A stretch of 64,000 bases of DNA from Gymnothorax reevesii (Eukaryota; Chordata; Actinopteri; Anguilliformes; Muraenidae). The DNA lies in the NCBI GenBank assembly GCA_029721435.1, contig CM056584.1, positions 12,682,239 through 12,746,238 of the forward strand. The letters are read 5' to 3'. Below the pieces are notes generated by a model. That model was not told the origin of the DNA and ran no database searches. It was given only the letters and a program-made list of their open reading frames with translations. Below, piece after piece: positions 11,801 to 21,105 of this stretch. Numbering within the stretch: the first letter of the stretch is position 1; each line of letters begins with the position of its first letter. A program made the position numbers and the translations under genes.

Positions 11801-12838
11801 CACTTGAGTGCAGGTTTGTGTACAAACGTGCTCATGTCTCCTGACTTGATTGGACTATAAAATATTTTTTCAGCTTCTGATAATTTGATATCAGGGTGGT
11901 CCATAGACTTGTGACAGCGATGATTCAAACGTGCCTCAGTTTTTGCTTCCGTAAACTGTAACAGAGGATTAATCAATAAGGCAGCTGTGCAAAAATGCCA
12001 CATCACAGTTGTCATTATGATAACAATTTAGTTGAATTCCTCACGATGCCCAGGTCGGTTGGGACGGGGGTACTCGTGGAACGGGCAGTTCCACACGCTT
12101 GCGACTTACATTGCGTATCTACTCAAGATTGACAGTACAGCCTCAATTCTCATGTTCCTTGCTCTTGTTCTTCAAATGATGAAACATTCATTGTTTTGAT
12201 GAAAAAAAATATAGATTCTTGTAATTTTTATGTGCACTGGCTTTGACTGTCGCGTTGGCTTAGCGCTCGACATTTGCGCACCCTGCCGTCATTAGGATAA
12301 AAGGAATGTACTCATGCATTTTAATGATTTGACGCATATAAACAGGAAACTTCTCTCTCAAGGTTTTTTAAGCCTGATGATTTCATGAGAGTGCACTTTT
12401 TATGCTAATGCGAACTCTGAAGATGTTCTCTGAGTTCTATAATTTTGTTCTCCTGTATTAATCATGTAATTAGCATGAATACACCGTAATTATGGCAATT
12501 AATTTTAATTGACGAGCAGCCAATTAATGAGTGCAGGCTGGTTTCAGAAATGATATTAGCAGCGCTAGTTGGTCCCTTAGCCCTAAAAGTATCATTACCC
12601 TGCATCTATGGAGGGATGACAGGAATGTGGAGAGAATGCAGAGGATGGGAGACTATAGTGGGGGGGGGGAGGTGAGATTATATCATCGTGCGGTGGAGAG
12701 GTGGGAGGGCGGAGGGGTTTGCGTGTGAGAAAGAAGCCGAGATCAAGTGCGGCTCAGGAGTCAGCAGTCAAGAGACTCCCAGGTGCTGAGTCACAGGGCA
12801 GGAATGCTCTTCCTGAGAAAAGGGAGGGAGGGCTTACC

Positions 12839-12839
<1 letters not shown>
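11801..12839. other. Unassigned, repeat-poor sequence
   Basis: No gene seen. It contains a candidate conserved element at 12395-12560 and a G-run at 12661-12669. Confidence 0.5.
12395..12560. promoter_or_regulatory. Candidate conserved non-coding element
   Basis: AT-rich but not low-complexity sequence with clustered homeodomain-type cores: taatcatgtaattagcatga, taattatggcaattaatttt and ccaattaatgag within about 80 bp. Developmental enhancers of vertebrates often look like this. Conservation itself cannot be seen from one sequence, so the call is an inference. Confidence 0.35.

Positions 12840-12885
<46 letters not shown>
12840..12885 (+). repeat. (TG)n microsatellite
   Basis: About 22 uninterrupted TG units. 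Confidence 0.97.
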
Positions 12886-12886
<1 letters not shown>

Positions 12887-13156
12887 GCGAGGTGAGAGAG
12901 GGAGAGCTCCGAGTGTGTAGGGGGGGGGGCGGAGTCTCCTGGGGGATTGCGTGCAGACTTCAGATGTTTACCTGCAACGAAGAGAAAGGGGAAGGTGTAG
13001 AGGGGAGAAAAAAAAGAAAATAACGTGTCTGTGGTTAACAGGAGTGGGCGGAAACCAAGCGCCCAAAGCTGCAGCTTCGCACGCAACTTAACAATACTAC
13101 CTTTATGAAGGCTGGATTGCGTTAGCCGCTGCGCACACACGCGTACGGCTCGCCGT

Positions 13157-13158
<2 letters not shown>

Positions 13159-13191
<33 letters not shown>
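13159..13191 (+). repeat. (AC)n microsatellite
   Basis: About 16 AC units. It has the opposite sense to the TG tract at 12840-12885, with 273 bp of purine-rich, GC-rich sequence between them. Confidence 0.97.
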
Positions 13192-13193
<2 letters not shown>

Positions 13194-13385
13194 AAAGAAA
13201 GTTCAACAGACAGTAATAGACATCGTAAGTATTCCCGTTCAGTCTCCTACGGCTAATGCATTTAGCGCGGGGAAATCACCGACAGTATCATATTTCTGCA
13301 TTAACGGTTGTAAATAAAAATGTAATGTACGTAAAATGTAATGTATGTAAAAATGAGTTTGTATTTATACATGTTGCACGCATGC

Positions 13386-13640
13386 GGCCACTTCATTAGG
13401 TACACCTATGATTTCCAGGATGCTCTTCCGTCTCCAGAACAGCCTGAAATCATCGTGGCTTGGATGCAGCTCAGTGCTGCCTGCATTACTTATTTTGGTC
13501 CGCGCTGACATTGTAGCATCATGTGGGTTCTGGAGATGTGTTAGCCTGCATATTGATATCACAGACCTCTTGCTCTACGCGATCCCAACAGTGCTGTGTT
13601 GGACTGCGATCAGAGGACTACAGCAGGCCAATGGAGCCAA
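13386..13640. mobile_element. Decayed DNA-transposon fragment
   Basis: The end ggccacttcattaggtacac (13386-13405) is almost the familiar fish repeat terminus GGCCACTTTATTAGGTACACC (from memory). The following 230 bp, up to ggactacagcaggcc near 13630, fits the same kind of dispersed element, but I do not recognise it base by base. No second terminus or target duplication is visible. Confidence 0.55.
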
Positions 13641-14745
13641 TTAGATTTCAGTTCCTCTCACTTGAGATAGTTTCGTGTTATGACCGGGCTCCTTATCCTG
13701 TGGGAGACTGGATGTATTGGCTGCGTTAAAGCATTTAAACGGTGCATTATGCTATTTGGGGGGCTAAAGTTTGCCCCTTCTCCAAACCATTACGCAATCA
13801 TCAGCCAGCATCATTTAAATCTAGGTGGAACAAATTTAAAGGCCCCCTATTACGCTAGCGCCCCGGGCGTTACAGACAGTAGGTGAAGGCGATCAGTTCC
13901 CCTCGCCTACGGGCAGTCACTTCTCCATGTGACATGAAGAAACAGCATATTTTTGCTTGTTATGGCCAACTGGCTGTGCACCTGGTGACATGATGGAGAA
14001 CCTTAAATTCAGAATCATTAGGTATGACGAGCTGATAGAAGTTGATCCTGGCCTGGTGTTTGGCTGTTCCATATCCCAGTCTGTGCTTGATGCATTGTAT
14101 GTTGACAGATACAGGGGAGTGGTACTGTCAGTAGGCATTTGGTTTATTTCTGATAGATACTTTTCTACCAGCGCTTGGCCATCCCAGAGTAATAAAAGTA
14201 CATTATGAAATTATTGTATAATTGGAACAGACATAAAGCTCGTAAAAATAATTGTCCTATCAACATGCCTACTTATGTCCGAGCATTCACTAGAATGTTT
14301 ATATAAAACAAATTTCCACTGCAAACGAGACATTTTATTTTCTGGTTTATATCGCGGTTACAATTTTGTAAGCCAAACCATAACACTGTATTTCATAACC
14401 GGAGCAGGATGTTTATATTTCTTTGTCATATTGATCATGAAATGGGTGCTAAATTGAGCGCGCACAGCATGTACTGGAGAATCGTGTTTCCTGTTAATCA
14501 TGTGATTTTAAGGCATGGGGGCAGGGGTCTGGCATCGACTTGAATTTAAGCCGCAAGTCAAGTTCAATGAATGGCAGGTGAATGAACTTCGGTAGACTCT
14601 CGCTTCAGTTCAAAGACTCGTCCGCAGCACCCGCCCTGCCCTATTGCGCACACATCACTGATCTGTGAAGAGCTTTGTGAGACTGACAGCTTGCATGTTA
14701 ACAGGGAGTTGTCTAGGGATTGCTTGAGGCATCTGCGGTCTACAG
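13641..14745. other. Unassigned sequence
   Basis: No gene or recognised repeat. Confidence 0.5.
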
Positions 14746-14883
14746 GATGTGTGTGTGTAAGTGTGTCTGTGTGTAAGCAAAGATCATTTTTCTCTTGGAG
14801 AAAGATGGAGTGAACCCCACAGTACCTTTTACATTGTGACTGTGTTTGACCAGTTGTGATACTATGACTGTGTATACACTGCA

Positions 14884-14918
<35 letters not shown>

Positions 14919-14993
14919 TCTGGTAGTAGTAGTGTGTGGGTGAGAGACTGGCATCAGTTGTGTGTGTGTGTGCGTGCGTGTGCGTGTGTGTCA
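14746..14993 (+). repeat. Cluster of (GT)n and (GA)n tracts
   Basis: GT-rich tracts at 14746-14777, 14886-14905 (then GA to about 14918) and 14961-14990, separated by short unique sequence. Confidence 0.85.
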
Positions 14994-15185
14994 GATATTC
15001 AATAGGTTACATGAAATGATAGGCTCAAACTGGGAAGTGTCATGTGACTAGAGCGGCTTACGTCACAGCGCAGTGCCAGTGGTTTCTACGGGAAACGTTG
15101 GCTATTTTCTGGGGCTTTAGCGCTCCCCAAATGTTGCAGCAAATTTTTAATTCAACATCATCTCCAGCAAAACAGCATATATTCG

Positions 15186-15504
15186 AGATCTACACTGTCA
15201 CTTTGCCTAAAAGTGATCAGAAGTGAATTTTATAATGAAATGATACATGAAATTTATCAAAATGGACCATTGCCATCCTAAATCTGAGATCCAAATGGTG
15301 AATGCCCCGCTTGTCACAAGGCATTTTGGGATTTCCTTCCCTGTGAAGGAATTGCTTGATGTTTCTTTGAAATTTTGCCAAATTGAGGTACCTGACTAGG
15401 ATGGTTCAACTACTTTGTACTGAAATGAGACAGACCTAAGCAGCCATATTTCCTAAAAATGCCACCTACTTATGATGCCTTCTTGCAAAAATCAGGGCCT
15501 TAGA
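15186..15504 (+). repeat. Unnamed dispersed repeat, copy 1
   Basis: This block matches a second copy at 18830-19880. Shared stretches include tgcctaaaagtgatca, gaattttataatgaaatgat, acatgaaat, accattgccat, aaatctgagatcc, ttttgggatttcc, and near the end cttatgatgcc and gtgacccgcagtggta. Copy 1 has about 100 bp (roughly 15345-15450) that copy 2 lacks. Copy 2 carries a Tc1-like insertion. I do not recognise the family. Its 3' part runs into a TG-rich tract in both copies. Confidence 0.75.
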
Positions 15505-15595
15505 GTGCGAGTGTGTGTGACCCGCAGTGGTAGTGCGAGTGTGTGAGACCCGCAGTGGTAGTGTCAGTGTGTGTGACCTCACCTGCAGTGGTAGT

Positions 15596-15636
<41 letters not shown>

Positions 15637-15768
15637 AGGCCTGCAGTGGTTGAGAGTGTGTGTGACCTGCAGTGGTAATATGCATGTGTGCGTGCGTGTC
15701 TCTGTGTGACCCACAGTGGCTTTGGGTGTGTGTGTGTGTGTGTGTGTCTGTGAGACTTGATCTGGTTG

Positions 15769-15803
<35 letters not shown>

Positions 15804-15814
15804 TGCACTGGTTG

Positions 15815-15851
<37 letters not shown>

Positions 15852-15960
15852 CCTCACCTGCAGTGGTAGTGTGAGTGTGTGTTTGTGTGTGACCTGTAGT
15901 GCGAGTGTGTGTGTGACACCTGCTATGGTAGTGTGTTTGTGTACGTGCGTGAGACCTGTG

Positions 15961-15994
<34 letters not shown>

Positions 15995-16060
15995 CTGACA
16001 TGAGTGTGTCTATGACGTGACTGTGAGTTTGTGTGTGTCCGTACGCCTGACTGTGCTGTG
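15505..16060 (+). repeat. Complex minisatellite: cctgcagtggtagtg units with (TG)n
   Basis: A motif close to gacctgcagtggtagtgtga recurs about ten times, separated by TG tracts of different length; the longest lie near 15603-15630, 15773-15798 and 15817-15849. It ends in (TG)n(AG)n at 15960-15994. The same unit occurs once at the 3' end of the unnamed repeat's second copy (19865-19880), so the array probably grew from that repeat's tail. Confidence 0.85.
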
Positions 16061-16685
16061 AATCTGAGGACACACTTAGGTCCAACAGAGACTCATTTCA
16101 TCTTTTCATTTTCTGCACCACTGCAATTCAACCGAAAAGAAAAATAATGTGCTTGAAGTTTTTTTTCTCCAAAATCTTGTCTGAATCGTGTATGGATAAT
16201 CCTCATTTCATGCATTTAGGGACTCAAATGTAATTGGATAAACTGATATTATCAATTATTAAATGATATTAAATGATTACTTTTAATGCTCGGTGCCAAA
16301 CCGTCTGCTCTCAGTGACTGTCTGAGGACTGGATCCTGCAGACATCAGTGGACACTGGGATTCTTCCCTGGTGATGCTCTGCCCAGCCTGACCTGCTGCT
16401 GTCTTCAGTTTCTGCGCTGCTGTTGGCCTGTTATGCCTTCAGCATGTGAAACACATGCTCAGCTGGATTCAGGGCATATGATTGGCTTGTCTGTGGTAGA
16501 CATTGTACTTCTTTGCCTTAAAAAAATCTTGGGTTGTTTTTGTAGTCTGCTTCCAACTCACCATCCATCTGCAGGTAAAGTTTTTTTTTTTTTTTTTTTT
16601 TACAATTCCGATGCAATTGCCTGAATCTAAGCTCATAATGTTGCCCTATACAGTACAGGATTCATTCTCCGGCTTTTCTCAACAG
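16061..16685. other. Unassigned sequence
   Basis: No gene seen. A T-run of about 23 lies at 16580-16602. Confidence 0.5.
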
Positions 16686-16756
16686 TATCATCACCAATAG
16701 ATCCGTACAAGGAGACCAGCTAAATTAGCAGCTATGCATGCCCATGCACCAGAGAC

Positions 16757-17393
16757 CTGCGGTGAGGTGAGGCAGTGACCCCAACTTTTATCTGTTCCCA
16801 CGTACTATTCCTGATTGACAATCAAAACAATTAAAGCCAAGCGTATAAGAAGCCCATATACTGATAGAGGAGATAATGACAAAATTATTCATTCGCGCAT
16901 TGTACGCTTCAATTCGAGACTGCAGGGGTGGATATCTGAATTATCATTTAGGAAAAATTCTTGGCTCTCGGTAATTCTGTGTATCATAAACATTTTGTTC
17001 GGATTATGAAAAAAGATTGAAAATAAACGCCCGCTTTTTTTTTTTTTTTTTTGGGTGTGAAAGCGCATTTTTTAAAAAAGACTACATTGTATGTTGATTA
17101 AGCATTGAACTCTGTTGAAGTCAAACTGTTTAAAAATTTGTTGATGAAATTGCTTCGGCCTTCTGGAAGCAAGTTTGCGCAAATCTGCTTTCTAGTGAGC
17201 ATTTCAGGTTCAATATACTGAGTGATGACGGTGCGGAAACTGGCCCGTCATGCTGCCGAATAGTCTTATTAAACTAGTTAATCGCCTGATTGCTAATGAA
17301 ACGAAGAGAAGGATTCTGCCTCACCAAACTAACCTCCGATCGCACGTCACTGTCATACACAACCATTCTTGACGGATGAGGTGATTCGCCTCA
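16757..17393. other. Unrecognised segment inside a Tc1-like remnant
   Basis: This interval separates two parts of one Tc1-like element. It holds a T-run at 17036-17052 but no recognised repeat or frame. Its ends are weakly similar in inverted sense (cctgcggtgaggtga near 16757, its partial complement near 17380-17394), which could mark a later insertion. This is not proven. Confidence 0.4.
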
Positions 17394-17800
17394 GGTCATG
17401 AGCAGTTCCTTCCTTTCTCCATATCGTTTTCCCATCCTTCTGCTATAAGTTGATCTTTGTCTCGTTTGTCTATAGGATGTTGTTCCAGAACTATGCAGTT
17501 TTTTAAAATAACTATACAGTTCTTGAGCCTTACCAATAGTTTATATGTTAAAATAAACCCCCTGCATTTACTCTGGTGAAGTCTTCTCGTGATTGTTGAC
17601 TTTGGCACTGATATGCCTACATCCTGCACAATTTTCTTGATCTAGCCAACTGTAGCGAAGGGGTTTTTCTGAACAAGGAAAATAATTCTTCTGTCATTCA
17701 CCACAGCAGTTATCTCTGTTCTTCCTGGCCTTTCTCTATTCCTGACCTCACCAGTGCTTGCTTTCTTTTTAAGAATATACCAAAATGTTCAGTTGGCCAC
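17394..17800 (-). pseudogene. Tc1-like transposase fragment
   Basis: The product would be the DNA-binding part of a Tc1/mariner-type transposase, the enzyme that cuts and joins its own element at TA sites. On the minus strand the frame at 17396-17629 encodes VGISVPKSTITRRLHQSK and then CRGF, typical of the second helix-turn-helix of this family. Upstream, in a different frame, the sequence still spells parts of the first domain (AVVNDRRI and KNPFATVG-like residues), so at least one frameshift separates them. After RGF the frame continues with residues unlike the family. There is no catalytic domain with the three acidic residues. A complete enzyme is about 340 residues; roughly 100 are traceable. 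Clearly non-functional. Confidence 0.75.
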
Positions 17801-18426
17801 TCCTAATGGCTTCTCTTTTCTGCTGGTGGGTTGTTTTCGATTTTTCAGCCAAGTAATGGCTTGCCTCACTGGCACTGACTGCACTTTGGATTTCATATTG
17901 AAAGTTAACAGCAAGAGATTCCAAATGAAATTGCAATCCTTGAAATCACCAATAGACCTTTCAAGTGTTCACTTTGAAATTAGATTATTAGGGATAAAAA
18001 TGCACCCAGTCACGGCACAGCTGGGAAACCAACGGCTCAAATACTTCCAGTCCCTTCAAAAATTTCCTTCAATGTCCACCCAATTTCTAAATTGTTCACC
18101 CTCAAACTGAAGCAGAATGTCCTCACTTTTAAACTCATATTTATTATTTAATTTCAACTGCGAGATTCTACGGCTGAAAGCTAAAATAATAACATTGTCA
18201 ATGTCCAAATATTTCTGGTGCAAACTGTATGTGTGTGACTGTAGCGCGTGTGTGAGTGTGTGTTTGCGTGACAAGGAGAAATCCACCTGTCTCTGTCCTC
18301 AGGTAGTGTGGAGACTGCAGGCCGAGGCCTGTCGGCTAGAACAATGCCGCCTATTGTAGCAGCTCTCACACAGGCTCTCTGCACTGCAGAGGGTATTCAC
18401 TATCAGTTTGAGAGCTGACACCACGG

Positions 18427-18770
18427 CATACGCACACATACACACAAGCACGCGCGCACACGCACACATGCACACACATATACACACACACATGCACATG
18501 CTCACCCTCATACACGCACACATTCTCACGGATAAACACACGCACACATTCTCATGTATATACACAGACATATATGCATGCACAGACACACACACATTTT
18601 TACGCACATACCGACACGCATTCTTGTGCATATACGCACACTTGGTCACACACATTCTAAATATATCCTCATGCACATATACACATTCTCACAGATATAC
18701 ACACACAAACTCACTGGTATAAACACACATGCTCACACACACAAACACATGTGCACACACATACACACAC
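18427..18770 (+). repeat. CA-rich satellite tract
   Basis: Mostly CA dinucleotides with interspersed cattctca, tata and tgca steps, giving a loose period of about 30 bp (cacacattctcatgtatata-like). It directly abuts the left piece of a CA-associated element. Confidence 0.9.
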
Positions 18771-18973
18771 TTGTACTTCTATCCTTGTGAGGACAGCAAA
18801 TTGATTTCCATTCAGGATTTCCCTATCAGCAGTTACTCGACATTGACATAGTCAATTTCTTGCCTAAAAGTGATCATAATTGAATTTTATAATGAAATGA
18901 TACATGAAATGTATCAAAAACTGACCATTGCCATCTTAAATCTGAGATCCCGAATCCCCAGCTTGACGTAAGA

Positions 18974-19771
18974 TACACTTCACAAAAACATAAACTTTAA
19001 TTTGCATTAAGGGTTTAAAATATATTAAGTCATACACAATTCATTTTATTGTTCAATATGCAACAAATTACTATTCATTAAAGCATGATAGTGGCATATG
19101 GCAAACATGGTTGGGATCACGATGAGGACGACAAGCAAGTAGGTAAGCTTCTCTCAGGCGGTTCCGGACAGTTGTGACAGGTGTGATGTGTCTGTTGTGC
19201 AGACCAGCTGTTTCATCTGCTGTGCGTGTTGCTGGTCTGTGTCGATCACGCAAATGGAGAAACCGAACGTGACGATCTTGTGCTCAAGTGGTCACACGTG
19301 GACAACGAGGGTGAGCTCGATTTGCTGTACTGCCAGTCTGTCTTAAGCGAATTGTCCAATTGCCCAATTGTCCGACAGTGAACATTCAGCTGTTCAGTAA
19401 CCGCTCTGGTGGACATTCCTGCATCCAGCTTTTCTATGGCGCGTTCCTGCATGATTTGCCACATTTGTGGCATGGTGACTTTTGATGAGATTTGACATTT
19501 TGGGGTGGCCTTTTATTGCCCCCTGTCTTAGGGAGTGTCTGAGTTCTGTTCACGCTGTCTGAGCAGTGTCTGCACAGCCACACCTGTGTTGTGGGCGGAA
19601 TCGGTGCATCACTGAGCAGGTGCTCACTGGCAGAGATGAACACAAATGTTGTACACAAATCAAGACAAATAACCATTTTGCACAATTAAGACATTATCAG
19701 CTCATTTAGGGTAACACATTTCATGTTACATTAATAACTGATGTGGGGCGTTTATATTTTTGATAACTGTA
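18974..19771 (-). mobile_element. Tc1-like element, internally deleted
   Basis: Both ends begin with the TA dinucleotide that Tc1/mariner elements duplicate. The left end reads tacacttcacaaaaacataa (from 18974). The right end, read on the minus strand from 19771, is tacagttatcaaaaatataa. Over 22 bp the two match at 17 or so positions, a degraded terminal inverted repeat. Removing the interval joins the sequence cleanly to copy 1 of the unnamed repeat. At 798 bp it is about half the usual 1.3-1.7 kb and retains only the 5' part of the transposase gene. Confidence 0.88.
19071..19473 (-). pseudogene. Tc1-like transposase, frameshifted N-terminal part
   Basis: The minus-strand frame at 19473-19246 encodes a Tc1-type first helix-turn-helix, with AIEKLDAGMSTRAVTEQLNV. 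A second frame at 19253-19071 continues it with DRHRPATRTADE, then VRNRLREAYLLACRPHR, the second DNA-binding motif. The two frames differ in phase, so a frameshift lies near 19250. After RPHR the reading frame runs into AT-rich sequence; the whole DDE catalytic domain is absent. About 130 of about 340 residues remain. It cannot encode an active enzyme. The ends of the surrounding element might still be mobilised in trans, but their decay makes that unlikely. Confidence 0.88.
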
Positions 19772-19890
19772 TTTTGGGATTTCCTAGAAATTCATATTTC
19801 CTAGAAATGCTGCTTGCTTATGATGCCACCTTGCAAATAAGACAGGGCCTGAGAGTGTGTGTGTGACCCGCAGTGGTATTGAGCTAGCGC

Positions 19891-19927
<37 letters not shown>

Positions 19928-20160
19928 AATGTGTGCGTATAATTATTAATTATAATAATAAGCATTGCATGCCTAACCCAAACCCTTACCCTAATGTTAG
20001 CCTATCCCTAATTCTTACTTTACCCTTAACCTTGACTAATAAGTCACAATTCTCTTTAGTAGTTCCGAGGACTGGCGAAATTGTCCTCATTTCCCGGTAA
20101 TGTCCCCACTCTGTAGGAAAGATGTGTTTTTCTGTTCTCACTCTGCTGCAAGACCAAGAA

Positions 20161-20412
20161 CACACACACACGTTCTCGCACATACGCGCACACACGCAGG
20201 CATAAGCACACGACACTCACACACGAACACACATTCTCATACACTAATGTTGAGAGACACGCATGCCTGTATGCGCATTTGCACATGAGCAGAGATACAC
20301 TTCTGTGCACATACACATTCCCACTCACGTACACAATACACATAATTGTGTGTATGCACACGAAAACACACATTCATGCGCGCATACAGTCAATGCAGTG
20401 CACACACACGCT
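20161..20412 (+). repeat. CA-rich tract
   Basis: Interrupted CA repeats with cgca and ttctca steps. It forms the right flank of the split CA-associated element. Confidence 0.85.
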
Positions 20413-20430
20413 CTTTGCATTTGTGCGCGG

Positions 20431-20540
20431 GGGAGAGAGGGAGAGATGTAAAGATGGAGAGAAATACAGAGGTGGAGAGAGAGGGATGAAAGAGGGGGAG
20501 ATGTATTGAGATGGAGAGAGAGGGAGAGCCGTAGCGACGG
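20431..20540 (+). repeat. GA-rich purine tract
   Basis: Irregular (GA)n with ggagagagagg units of about 25-40 bp. Confidence 0.85.
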
Positions 20541-21105
20541 AGAGTGAGTATGAAGTTTGCCCTGACTGGAGGAAATGATTTCGCCCACATGAATGCGGTA
20601 AGTATCCATTAAAAAGAAAGGAGAACAGGGTCTTTGTGCAGCGCCAGCGGGGTCGTTCATGATGTGGTTACCCCGCTAAGTGGCCCCTCTCAGGGGGATC
20701 CATTTCTGGTCGGCTCACAGCCCCGACGGGACTCCCACCTTACAGGTCACCCCATCTGTTTTTGGCTGCCCGCAAGTCAATCCCCAACTTTAATTCCTCC
20801 CGTAGCTGCTACATCAGTTCTTACTGGGCCAGGAAACAGAGGTGTATACACTCCAATTAGCATGCTAATTGCTAATGATGAAATGTCTGATCCCTTTTCA
20901 TCCTGAATATTTTTTGCCTGGTGATTTCAGGACATATGGTGCAAACTCCAGAGGTTCCCTGCATCATTTCAACCATAGGAGCCATTAGATATGAGTGTTG
21001 AAAGTTTCCACGCTATTATTATAACCCACATGAAAGGTCTCAGGTTTGTCTTTCAGCTAATGCTTGTATACACGCAAATTAGGACTGGGAGTCATGTGAA
21101 GGGAA
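20541..21105. other. Repeat-free sequence, candidate conserved element
   Basis: No gene. About 20845-20950 contains ccaattagcatgctaattgc followed by taatgatgaaa, with a palindromic attagcatgctaat core at 20855-20868 suited to homeodomain or POU factors. Inference from composition only. Confidence 0.4.

Larger units (their letters stand above)
16686..18229 (-). mobile_element. Tc1-like transposon remnant, interrupted
   Basis: Read on the minus strand, the element begins at about 18229 with TACAGTTTGCACCAGAAATA and atttggacattgaca, close to the TACAGT..ATTTGGACATTGACA terminus of a common fish Tc1-like family. Its body continues to about 17394 with a recognisable transposase segment. A further piece, tcatcaccaatagatccgta to agcagctatgcatgcccatg at 16688-16744, matches the same family farther along. 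Between these two pieces lie about 640 bp that do not belong (16757-17393). The far terminal repeat is not clearly present. Family recognition is from memory. Confidence 0.75.
18815..19971 (+). repeat. Unnamed dispersed repeat, copy 2
   Basis: This 1.16-kb block interrupts the CA-flanked element. Its outer parts (about 18830-18973 and 19772-19890) match copy 1 at 15186-15530. The middle (18974-19771) is a Tc1-like element. It ends with gtgacccgcagtggtattga, a TG tract at 19889-19924 and AT-rich sequence. Exact edges and a target duplication could not be fixed by eye. Confidence 0.7.
18771..20160 (+). mobile_element. CA-flanked fish element, split by an insertion
   Basis: The left piece (18771-18814) reads ttgtacttctatccttgtga, then ggacagcaaattgatttcca. 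The right piece (about 19972-20160) has degenerate telomere-like cctaaccc runs, then gtcacaattctctttagtag, cgaggactggcgaaattgtc and tgtccccact. The uninterrupted copy at 53001-53224 has the same order, which shows that 18815-19971 is inserted. CA-rich tracts lie immediately outside both ends (18427-18770 and 20161-20412), as at the 53-kb copy. The family is recognised from memory as common in teleosts; its transposition mechanism is not evident. Confidence 0.8.

Noticed and set aside
15579..16085. His-Thr-rich minus-strand frame of 168 codons and plus-strand Cys-Val frames
   Set aside because: Translation of (TG)n/(CA)n repeats.
19972..20036. Interstitial telomere
   Set aside because: The cctaaccc-like units are degenerate and part of the CA-flanked element, as the matching copy at 53040-53105 shows.
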